Assembly (NCBI GenBank): GCA_026874595.1
Contig: CM049310.1
Location: 9,612,001 to 9,676,000, forward strand
Direction of reading: 5' to 3'
Source of the DNA: Sipunculus nudus
Lineage: Eukaryota > Annelida > Sipuncula > Golfingiida > Sipunculidae
DNA: 64,000 nucleotides
Made by a program: the position numbers and the translations under genes. Below, one piece after another: positions 1 to 10,420 of this stretch; position 1 is the first letter of the stretch, and each line of letters starts with the position of its first letter. The notes beneath the pieces are model-generated. The model was not told the DNA's origin. It saw only the letters and a list, made by a program, of their open reading frames with translations, and did not search any database.

Positions 1-3000
1 AATATGGTGTATGGCATTGGTTCATGTGCACCTAAACTCGGTACTCTACACTGCCAGTAGGTGTCAGTAGTTGTTTACAAGTGAAAAGATCTTTAATTGA
101 GTCTCCAGAGAAGAGACTATTTGAATTTGATAAATTTTGAATTGTTTTTTGTTTTGCCCATTGTTCATCATCATAAAAATACTCAAGATTATAACCATAA
201 AAGGTAAATAGATTTTGAGAAATACTCTTAGAATAATTTAAAAATGAGTGATACTCAAAACAAAACTGCTCTGTTGACCCATTATATGTTTTGGCAGAAG
301 ATGTTTTGAGATTGTGATGTTTTATAAGCTGTTGTTGGATTATGAGGTACATTGTTACAAGTCTGGTTGGACCATGGTGGGTAGAAATTGTTTACAGTGT
401 GAAATTGACTCTATGTGCCATTTGCACTAGGTTTGGCAGTGATTAATGTTTGACAAAATGCCACATTGACATGAGGGGTTTGTTTGGATAGAAGACAACT
501 TACAAAGCATGTGTCGGAATTAATCAAAGCAATGAAACATGCTGCATCTAGTACTGAAGAATCTATACATATTTAACAGTGTACTGGCCTGAGATTAGTA
601 TCTTTCTTTTAATTCCTCTTTGCAGTTTATCATTATTATTGAAGTGGTCATATGAACAAATATTTGCATTTCAGTCTAACTTATTGCATTTGATCTCCAA
701 CTTTCATATCACTATTCCTTTTCAACACACATTTTTGAAAATCACCAAACCACCAATCAAATACACATGTCGTCATTAGTGATTATAATAAGGTAAACTG
801 AGGTTCAGTCTTCTACAGTCTGTTCAATGTAGGGTTGACCATTATGTTTTGAGATAATTGCAAAATCATATCTCTGATCAGTATGTAACAATAACTGTTC
901 AGTATCAGTATTCTTGTGGTATAGAAGTAAATATTTTATCCAAAACTGTTCATGAAACTGATGGCAGTGGATGATGTCCTTCAGCTGATATATTTATTTT
1001 ACCATATTTATGGTACCACCTGTGATCAATATCAAGTCAATGTCAGTCACAAGGTGACCTTGACCCAGTTACTTCATTCAGCAATGTTATAGTGCACTGA
1101 TCTGATTTAATTAATTGAAATACTCCAAATTCATTCGCAAAAACAGTTAATTTTTCAGTATAAATTTTGTACAAAACTATCTTTTAAAATGATAGGAACC
1201 CCTCAGTGGAAGGAGTATGATTTACATGTCACGCTCTGAGAAGATACAGCTTTATATGAGCAAATTTTACAAACCTTGATCTGAAACTCACCACATCTTA
1301 GTTAACTTCAGTGTGAGCACATATTCATATAGCAGGCAAGAAAAATGATTTAAGTGTCCAATAAAGAATTCATAGTTGGAGAAAGCATAATTTTATGGAT
1401 GAATGGTGTGAAAATTGTTTATTAGCAGAGCATGAATCTAATCATAGTGAAATTGTTGTGATAAAAGATTTATCTAAATTATTACATCTAATGTTGATAG
1501 TGTACATGACAGATGAGGTGTAAACCAGTTACAGAATCAGAAAATGTAATAATATTATCTTTATGTCCTCATGTTTGGCTTTCCAGGAAGATTTCATCAT
1601 AGTTTGTGCATACATGTATTGTTTGCATTATGATACCCAGAAACTGGCAGTGTTAATTGGGAAGTAAGACATAATTAATATGATATATATGCATTGTGTG
1701 TTTGATAATAACTATTAGATAAAATAAAAAAAAGCTGCATCTGCACAGTATTTTTAGGGAATATTTGTATAACAGTATATAATTAATGTATATAAATATG
1801 CACATCTTGTTATATTACTTTTATATGAAAGCATGAAAATACAATGGTGCTGATGCTTCCCACCAGGTGTCTCTGCATGTATTCTCTTTGTAAATATGAC
1901 ATGAATATTCTAGATTTGTACAGGAATATGCCCAGCATTATACGAAACAAAAACATATTTGTGTACATTTTGTACAGTTTTTTTCTGGGGGAGTAACAAG
2001 TTATTTTTATATCCATTATTAAATGCCCAGTTTGTAATCCAAATATGTATGCATGTACTATTGTATAGATCTTTCATGCTAGCCTTAAGATATAGCCATG
2101 TACTGCCAAGCATGGTGGTGTAGTTGCAGATCCATCAAATCATCTTATATTTCAGCAGCATTAAAAAAGGGGACTTTCAGAAACTGATCTTTTCTTAGAC
2201 CAGTCCAGCAGTCTGGAATTAGTTACTGCAAATAATAATGGCCACAGTATTTAAAGCAAACTACCAATGCATTCTGTGAACAGTAAATCCTCTCAGCTGT
2301 GAACACTGAAGTGACCTAGGTTTTTGCCAATTAAAGAGACTATAAATTAGAGTTTGTTAACCTTCAAAGTGACCTGGGCTTTTGCCTGTAATAGAGGGAT
2401 GATTGTATATTAGAGATATTGCTAACCTCTAGGTATACTTGTCCCTGTGGTCCATAGTAATGAGGTCACAGGTGCCCAAAACCTGGGATCCCCAAAGTGC
2501 TATGAACACAGAGAAGAAACTAGTTCAGTATTTCCTCTTATTTTTTGGAAAAGAAAGGTAGGGACAGGCTGCATTCAAAAGGCAGATGTTGAATATTGTT
2601 TTGATCCTGACTGGACACAGACAAGGTTGATCGACTAAAGACACTGTGCTTCCATTGTTGTGAATTTTCTGTCCACATATATTGTATAATATTGATGATA
2701 AACATCTTTCATTGAAAAATCATGACAGTATCAGCATACCATTCCAGCTAATAATTTAAAATACATTGACAGAATAGGTTGGTGTCTAGCTTGAGGGCTG
2801 GAGGACAGTTTAGACTTGTGTCTGACTGCATAGTGTTTTGGAACATTATAAATGGATGTGTGACTAAAAATAGATTTGTCAGGCTTAGATCAGTGACTGC
2901 ACCTCCCTTATGCCAATCTCTAGTGGCAAAAGAGACTCTCAGATCCCTGACTGGCCACTACAGATACCAGTATATCTTATTTTTGCTAAGTGACTAAACT

Positions 3001-5480
3001 GCAAAAGTTCGGCTTTGGTGCCTAAAATATATATTTCAAAGCATGTCTTGAATGGATGACTAAATCACAACAGATAATCACAACACAGACTGAGACAACA
3101 GTGTCTTTGAAATATGACTAGCATAAATCAGTGACTATAAGACTACCAAAGTCACACATATCACTTTTATTGGATATATAGACAAGTCTCAGATTGATGA
3201 CTTGAACACAATCTAAGTCCTACATATAAGACTAAACATCTTTGGCGTGTAGGTATTACTTAAACAATGTAAGTTTTACATATATGACTAAACAGCCCTG
3301 GAAATTCTCAGCAAACGTTGACATCTAAGTTAACCAACCATGTGTTCATACACTTGCTTCATCGGTGACCAATACAGACCAGTATAGTTAGAAGACTTTG
3401 AACAAGCCCTACTTGGATGTGTATAACTAATACACACTGGCATAACCAGATCAGTGGCTACAGCATCAATGCTGTCAGTATAGAACAACCAGATGACTTC
3501 ATAGGCAACTAGACAGTTTGGTAAAATCAACATGGATGGCATAATCTCTCCAGAAAACGGCAAAAGCTGAACAGTGAAAATTTGACTTAGAGCCAATTTC
3601 CACTTGTGGGGTTCCTGATACAGAGGATACAGGTAAATTTTTTGTTACATGTGAAAAGAACCCTCTATGAGTTTCATGTATAATATTAATATAATCTGTT
3701 AGTTTTATATATATGGAAACTGGAACTTTGCACATTGCTGGGGCTGTAAAAAATTACCACCATGAGGGGATACCTTTACAAAGCTGTATATGATGGAGTA
3801 TGGGTCACCATACAGTCCTGGAATTACCCTGTACAGCACCGTACATGGTTTTGTATCAGTGTCCATGTCTGGACAAGTGGAAACGACTTTTACCACTTGG
3901 GTAGGTGACAAAACCGTTGAAGAATTTAACTCAAACCTTTGGATACCCCTGACATATTTAAGTTCACCCCTGATATATTTAAGTTCAGACTAACATAGAA
4001 TTTTGGTTTTTTTTCCCTTAATTTTATGTAATTTTGATAATGAGCTGTAAGAAGTTACTGCCCAGGGTGATTACAATTCGCAACCTTTTTTAATTTTAAT
4101 GGCTATATATGTTTATGTATCAAATCCATGGACGGGTAGGTAGGTCTACTTAGGTTTGTTCTTAGTCACTTCTTTGTGGCAGATCAGATGTTCTGGTAGT
4201 CATTATTGTATAAACTATAAGCTTCCAAGGAAAACTAGGGAATACTGTGGTTTCTGAGTTTAGATGTGATTGATGCTGGATTATAATGTGCCATTAAATA
4301 TCCGAGTAATTTGTATATACAAGCATGACAGTACAATGAAGTGCTTGGTGAATATATCCTAGAAATATGTGCATTTTGTGTTATATTTTATACGAGAGGC
4401 AAGAGTGGTGCCCTGGGCTCCATTTTGGTGCATGTAACATATTATATACATATGATTGTTCTTAATATTTGGACAGAGATATTGTGTTACTGTGTTGAGT
4501 TTAACTTAGTTAATTAACTTTGTTTAGTTGTGATGAAGTTCTATGTGTTATTTATTTTTTGAATATGTTCAGTAGGTTAAATGTGTTGTCAGTTTATAGT
4601 TATGACAAACTGGGATATCCCATTTCTCAATGAATTGTAAAATTTGTGATCTGACATTTCACCAAGATGTTTGACTTGACACCACTTATAAGTGTGAGTT
4701 GTTATAAATTTTGCAATAGTAAAAGTACACCAAAAAGATGTTTTAGTTGAAATGATTCTTTATAGTGCACATTGATTTATCAGGCCTCAACCTAGGCATA
4801 TGGATCAACCCAGTCACATGAGGAGGGTCTCCGCTATGATAAAGGATGGGGTAATTGTGGTGTAAGACTGATCAAACCAAAAGCACATAATGTTTGTTGT
4901 TCTGTTAAAAAAGCAAAAGTGAAACGGAGGAAAAGGTTGTTTAAACAAGATGCTGAATTAAATGAGGTAAATTTGGCAGCAATATACAAAATACAATTTT
5001 GCTCTTTCCTGCAGTATTCCACATAACAGATGCATTTATTAACATGATGGCTTTTTATGAAACCAGAATGATCCAACCCTGAGAATTCAGGTTTATACTA
5101 CCTGTACAAAACATCCACTCCTAATGCAACAGATATCATTACGTTCCTTCTTGTGGAAAGAAGTAGGAATGTGAGGAGATCACTGCACAAGGTGTATTCA
5201 GATTCAAGCATGTTTATGTAATGCATCACAATATGCACATTGTCACATTTCAGATCAGGTAATATGTATAAATATTTCATCCAGTGGTATTTTTAGATGT
5301 GAATTATAAAACTAATAACATTTTTCATGTATTTTGCAAATTTTCCAAGGGTGCATGTTATACTCAGTGAAAAATTAAGTATATTGTTAAATGGTATTTA
5401 ATGGAAAAAATAAAACCTATACCTCAGCATTTAGACACCTAAAATCTGTGTGATAGTTAAAATAAAGTTTGTATAGTGGC
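1..5480. other. AT-rich non-coding stretch, no gene recognised
   Basis: No ORF here has recognisable family similarity. The longest, a 106-codon minus-strand frame at 32-352, has no domain I know. A short open frame of 26 codons follows a decent 3' splice site (CAG ending at 1586), which is weak evidence for an exon. Around 2860-3290 the words GTGACTAAA and ATATGACTAAACA recur at irregular spacing and look like a decayed minisatellite. The stretch could be intergenic, a long intron or a long 3' UTR. Confidence 0.5.
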
Positions 5481-5510
5481 CTTATTGCCCCAGATTTCCA
5501 TGCAAATTTG

Positions 5511-6413
5511 ATCCAAAATGAAGTTTTGCGGATACAATATTTTTGACCATGTTCCGCCGCCGCCGCGTTCGTTTCCGGAGAACTCCTCTGAGACTACTGG
5601 ACGGATTTTTTTTTTTGAAACTTGCACCAATTATCGGGTCACATGTGAACTTGTGCCTAACCAATTGGCCTAGACCTCTGACCTTTCCTCTCTGCCCAGC
5701 ATCCATTTGTGTGTCTGTTTCCACACATAAACCCACATATCTCAGGAACCGTTTGACCGGTCAGGAAAAAATTTTTTGTGCAAATGTAGCCCTTGGATAG
5801 CTTTATAACATACACAAAAAATGGTGGCGCCACCTGCAGCCATTTTTGCACAGTGTCCATCTGTTCATCTGCCTTGGGTTAAAATCACTCATATTTCTGC
5901 AGTGGTTTGACTAATTCACCTGAAATTCGGCATGCATATACATCCTAGATAGCTTTCTTGATTTTATGACAGGTGGCGCCACCTACATTCGCATTCACGC
6001 TGCAGACATCCAAGCTCATATCTCGGGAACTGTTCGACCAATCAGGAAAAAGTTTTTACACAAATGTAGCCCTTGGATAGCTTTATAACATACACAAAAA
6101 TGGTGGTGCCACCTGCAGCCATTTTTGCACAGCGTCCATCTGTTTGTCTGCTGTGGGATAAAATCACTCATATCTCTGCAGTGGTTTGACTTTTCAACCT
6201 GAAATTTTGCATGTGTATACATCTTGGATAGTTTCTTGTTCAAATAACAGGTGGCACCACCTACAATCATGTTTATGTGGCAGACATCCATTCTAATATG
6301 TAACACATGTAACTCTGTTTCCCCTTGCCACTCGATCCATGCCTCACCTAACCAGTCCTACTCCAATTTTGGCGGATACACGTAGTCGCTTGAAGACTAC
6401 CCGTATTCTAGTT
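5511..6413 (-). repeat. GGCGCC-palindrome interspersed repeat, copy 1
   Basis: The block is built of degenerate tandem units of roughly 140 bp. Each holds the palindrome GGTGGCGCCACC (near 5823 and 5972; GTGGTGCCACC and GTGGCACCACC variants near 6104 and 6249) and recurring phrases such as ATCTCGGGAACYGTTYGACC. The left end folds back (TTTGATCCAAAATGAAGTTTTGCGGATAC region). The right end reads GGCGGATACACGTAGTCGC and then ACTACCCGTATTCTAG. The same ends occur inverted at 24547-25167, so this is one mobile family. No transposase is visible, so it is MITE-like and non-autonomous. The strand is relative to copy 2. Confidence 0.75.
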
Positions 6414-7059
6414 GAAAACAGTGATTACAATGTCGCAGAGGAGCCTTAAATTAATATATAAAAAGGTGTTTTAAATTTCCCAGCAATTTTCAGCAAATAC
6501 TTTATTCAAATAAATGAATGACATTTAGGATTTTAGATGTCATAAAGGGATTAAGTGCATTACAGTTTTATGGAAAATATGGACAAAGAAATAGTTTTTA
6601 ATAAAAGACAATCTTAGATTGTGTGTTATCAGTATATATTCATATAGAACTTTTACAAAATGAGAAATCACACATATGACATCTGAAGAATGTCCAATTC
6701 TTTGAAAGGGTGTAAATTATGCGAATAAGGAGTTTAATATCTTAAATGAAACAAAACAGGGTTTCCACTGCTAGACTGATTTTAGAAAAACTTAATTTAA
6801 AATTCTAAAAAAAGCCAATACTAAACGTTTTTTAATGTTCAAACATCAACATCTCTGGTGTAGAATTACCTAACTGGTCATGATTTTCATAAAAGTGTTT
6901 TTTTTTCAAGCACAGCGCACTTGGAAATAGATCTGCAGAAGTAACCATTGGTATGAATTTCTTTCCAATTTTGTTCGAGGCAATTTTCTTGGAATTTTTT
7001 TTATTATTATTTAGGATACACAGTTAAGGCTGAATATGTATACTAACTTTTTCTTTCAG
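6414..7059. other. Non-coding stretch ending in a strong 3' splice site
   Basis: AT-rich sequence without a recognisable gene. It ends with the branch-point-like word TACTAAC at 7041-7047, a pyrimidine tract and the acceptor AG at 7058-7059. Confidence 0.5.
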
Positions 7060-7161
7060 GAATATGATGGATACAGAGGGGTTAAGATGACAAGAAAAAT
7101 CTCGCCTATGGAAGTCCCCAGCAGTTTTATAATGGCTGTGGTTTATAAACCAGTAGTATAG
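7060..7161 (+). CDS. Candidate terminal coding exon of an unidentified plus-strand gene
   Basis: An open frame of 33 codons plus TAG begins right after a textbook acceptor: TACTAAC, then a T/C tract, then TTTCAG ending at 7059. It starts EYDGYRGVKM and ends VVYKPVV. An AATAAA lies at 7210-7215, 49 bases after the stop, as expected of a short last exon. I do not recognise the family, and no upstream exon was found in 1-7040. It could instead be a 3' UTR exon or chance. RNA-seq reads spliced to 7060 would settle it. Confidence 0.3.
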   Translation, partial: EYDGYRGVKMTRKISPMEVPSSFIMAVVYKPVV

Positions 7162-7209
7162 AACTGTATTGAAGGCCTAGCCTATGGGACTCAGGGATAT
7201 AAGCTACCA

Positions 7210-7215
7210 AATAAA
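7210..7215 (+). terminator. AATAAA polyadenylation signal after the candidate exon
   Basis: An AATAAA hexamer sits 49 bases downstream of the TAG that ends the candidate exon at 7060-7161. It is the closest canonical signal. Confidence 0.3.
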
Positions 7216-7342
7216 GTACATGTTACCTATTGACTGCTTGTGTTTTTTTTTATGGAGAGAAAGGAGGCCTGTTGAATGCATAGCTTACACATTTTATAAA
7301 GCATGTTGTAAATTCAACGCTTTCCCCAAATCTATGCAACCT

Positions 7343-7450
7343 TTTAGCTCAGCCGACTGGTTAAGTTGAATTCTGAAACAGTGGGCCTGCACTAGATTTC
7401 AGCAACCCTGGTTCAAATCGGTCAAGAAATGAAGGAAAAGAAGTACCTCT
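7343..7450 (+). mobile_element. Possible tRNA-derived SINE head
   Basis: An A-box-like word, TAGCTCAGCCG (7345-7355), is followed 55 bases later by a B-box-like word, GGTTCAAATCG (7410-7420). This is the order and spacing of the internal pol III promoter of a tRNA gene. No full cloverleaf with matching acceptor stem is visible, so a tRNA-derived SINE is likelier than a tRNA gene. The bases just after the B box (GGTCAAGAAATGAAGGAAAAG) recur with changes at 8120-8140, immediately before the HINE at 8151. The two sites may share a repeat. Confidence 0.35.
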
Positions 7451-7569
7451 TGTGATTTGGGAAAAAAAAGTTTGCATAAATAATTTCAAATTGTGTATAA
7501 GTTTGAAAGCACACACCTAGACATTAGATAGAGCAAAGTCAGGAAATAAGGAGAAAAGCATATTTTTGT

Positions 7570-8150
7570 AAATTTAAAGTTTGCTTATATTAGCATATTC
7601 AATGAATTTCAAAGTTTTGTGTATAAAAAAGCCAAACCAAACCCTATCACAGGCCTGCCCTTTAATGGGTCACTCTTTTTTTGAGGATTTCCTGAAAATA
7701 CCCTGATTACTCTTTTTTTCACTTTATTTTCAGCATCTTTTTTATCGTCTTTTTTTTAGTGAAATAATTCCCATATATACTCTCTCCTGCTTTAACAGCA
7801 CAGTTAGATCCAGAATGGGACATTTCACAATTTTTTTGTGCAAATGTCCAGCATGTCGCACGATGTGGAAAATGCCCTTTTCTTCATGCAGGGGGGTGCG
7901 AGTCATGTTTCATTTTATATACACATTTGTGGTTTGCAAAGCATCTTTATTATGTCTGAAAAAAATGAGAAAATTGACACTAATTATACTTTTTTTTCAC
8001 TCATTATATCGAAGGAGTCTGCTCTGTTTTTCCAAGAGCACTTACTCTTTTATTCGGTCCTTTACTTTGGCAGGCCTGCTATCGGATAAACCCCACCCCC
8101 CCAAAAAAAAAAAAAAAATTGGTCAAGAAATAAAGGAGAAGCAGCAATTT
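7570..8150. repeat. Degenerate repeat flanking the HINE
   Basis: The phrase running from GCATATTCAATGAATTTCAAA to CCAAACCCTATCA (about 7590-7655) has a relative at about 18005-18065 on the far side of the 8151-17849 HINE. Poly-A and poly-C runs lie at 8090-8120. No gene is seen. The similarity suggests that the HINE split or landed next to an older repeated unit. Confidence 0.35.
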
Positions 8151-8189
8151 TTAGCTCAGCTGACTATAAGTCATCTGAGCTATAGTCGT

Positions 8190-8240
8190 GGTCCATTGTC
8201 CGTCGTCCGTCCGTCTGTCTGTCCGTCCCGCCGTCCGTCC
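8190..8240 (+). repeat. (GTCY)n microsatellite of HINE copy B
   Basis: Tandem GTCC/GTCT tetranucleotides lie just inside the 5' terminus. The reverse-complement tracts (ACGG-type) occur at the matching place in the minus-strand copies near 16757-16800, 31121-31150, 34541-34588, 36655-36690 and 39634-39668. Confidence 0.8.
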
Positions 8241-9001
8241 GTAAGTTGTGAATATTAAATTCGCCATACAGTTAGATGTCCCCAAAATCTCCCACCATGC
8301 CGAAAATTGGGTCAATAGGACTTCGTTCCTTCGAGATATTTAGGAAAAACCTCAATTTTTTATTAGAAATCTATTTTCACACTTCAGGACTGCCTAATAT
8401 TAAAACCACTCATCTGGTTTTCTTCATATTTACCATAAATATTCCTATATATAGTTCCTATGTACATGCCAGAAATTAAGTCAGTATTATTTAATTTAAA
8501 AAAGTTATGGGCCCAAACATAATGGACTTTGTAAAAAAAACAGGAAAGATATTTGGTCACTTAAGACCAAAAGTGTTAAAGGTAGGGACTTTTTTTTCAG
8601 TAATAAAACTTTAATTGATCAAAATTTAATTGTATACCAAAAATTAGATCAAAATCTGTTAAATTTTTTTAAATATTGGCAAAAATATAAAATTGGTACC
8701 TTAAATTTGACCCAAGTTTGACCATGGCACGTTTTTTCCCTGTAAGTACTGTGGAGTTAATTTTCACAGCATGTTTTTGTTAGCATTTTGTCTGTCAACA
8801 CCAAAAATTTGAAACCAGTTGATCAAAAACTGTAGATTTTATTCAAGTTTTCAAGCACCATGTCACATATTGTTTACATCAAGCTTGTGTTATACAGTTT
8901 GCTAGAGCTCAGCTCCCCAGCTTCAGCTCTAAGTTCCTTAAATTTGGCATACAGTTAGATGTCTCCAAAATCCCCTACCATGCCAAGAATTTGATCACTA
9001 G

Positions 9002-9013
9002 GACTTAATTCCT
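9002..9013. repeat. Target-site duplication, left copy (LINE 1)
   Basis: GACTTAATTCCT at 9002-9013 is repeated exactly at 13957-13968, bracketing LINE 1. The uninterrupted HINE sequence in other copies carries this word once. Confidence 0.85.
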
Positions 9014-9109
9014 CAGAAAGAAGGCGACATGACGGAGTGACACTGATCTCCGCCTGGGCTCAATGATTTAAAGAAATATATTACTGAGCAAGGTTCAAAT
9101 TAAACCAAA

Positions 9110-9921
9110 ATGCCACCAAAGACTGTTGAGAAGTCAAAGCTTCGTCCTAGGTCTAAGGATAATTCTATAAAGAAATATACACAGAGGATGGATACGGATA
9201 ATGAGGTATCTGACTCAGAGGTTGAAGGAGACATGGGCGTGCAGGCACTACGTGATATGGAGGAGCGCCTGTCCACGCTCATTGTCAAAACAAGTGAGGA
9301 AACGTTAAGCTCATGCAGAAAGATGAATGATGAACTGAGGAAAGACTTAGAAAAAATAATAGACACGAAACGAAACAGTATGCAAACAAGTTTGGAAAAT
9401 ACACGGACGGAGGTGGAGGAACTGAGAACGAACAACTGAAGCAGCAGGTACGTGCAGTTAATACTGCTATGGATAGTAAAGAAAAAATTACAAGAGAACT
9501 TAACAAGTCGCAGAGATATACTAGAGAGTGGAATGTGAGGTTGGTGGGTGTAGAAGAAACTGAGAGAGAACTGTAAAGAGAGGTTGTGAGCATGCTTGCC
9601 AAAAACGGAGTGGGTATACCACAGGATATTGTGAAACAGATAGACGTGGCACACCGAGTCGGTTTGAAGAGAGAGGGTAAACAGAGACACATTCTGGTGA
9701 AATTCTACAGTAAAGAGTATAGAAATGAAACCATAAAGAAAGCTAAAGGCAGAGGACCCGCGGGCTCGAATATTGTGCTGAAGGACTTAACACCGGCCGA
9801 CCTGGCCCTAAAGAAAAGGGCAAAACCGCAAATGACTCAAGCGCATCGAGACCACTTGCCGGTGAGGTTCTATAGAGGAAAACTTATAATAGATGAAAAG
9901 GTGACTGAAATCAATGAATAA
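9110..9921 (+). pseudogene. LINE ORF1 protein (L1 ORF1p-like), broken
   Basis: L1-type ORF1 proteins are trimeric RNA-binding chaperones that coat the element's RNA. The first open segment (9110-9439) has a basic N-terminus and then a heptad-like acidic/basic helix from about residue 45, consistent with the coiled coil. The frame then shifts near 9430. The continuing frame contains REWNVRLVGVEE, matching the RRM signature of L1 ORF1 (N-hydrophobic-R-hydrophobic-x-G), then a TAA near 9575. The last segment (9586-9921) carries DVAHRVG and RHILVKFYSKEYRNE, the hallmark of the C-terminal domain. One frameshift and one nonsense codon separate the parts. ORF1 ends about 500 bp before the recognisable ORF2. 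Confidence 0.85.
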
Positions 9922-10420
9922 AGAAACCCATTATGTGTGAACGGACCTAGTGATTATACTTGTTTTTCCAAGATAATTTTAATATACCAATAATTTAGTT
10001 ACGAGAAGTTTAATATATATTTTATAGTTAATACTTGGCAAGAATTTAAGATCAGCCCTGAATTATACGTTGTGGTATTATTTGAAAGAATTCAATTATG
10101 CTTAGTCATAATATTTTGGTTCAAAACGTATACCGTTAGAATGTTGTGTTGTAATGCATGGGCCTTGCCGAGAAAAGACGTATATTATATTTAAATATCA
10201 CATTGAGTTCTTTGGTGACCATGCTTTGTCATATACGGTATGGCAGATCACAGGTTTAGTATGGTCAACTGCTGTAATCGCCTGTATTTATGTTATTGTA
10301 TGTCTTTATATAGTATCAGAAGAACAGCACAGTATTTAGTTGAACATTTTCTGTATGCCCTGGCAAGTAAAATGCGACTTCTAGATTTACATTACATTAA
10401 TAACAAATAAATTCTCGTTA

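Noticed and set aside
7343-7425. Functional tRNA gene
   Set aside because: A and B boxes are present, but no acceptor-stem pairing or plausible anticodon arm was found.
7815-8258. 147-codon plus-strand frame
   Set aside because: It runs from non-coding sequence through poly-A/C and into the HINE terminus and GTCY tract, so the reading is a composite without domain logic.
9100-9692. Long minus-strand frames of 135 and 196 codons
   Set aside because: They are antisense to the LINE ORF1 pseudogene. The plus strand carries the recognisable RRM and C-terminal motifs.
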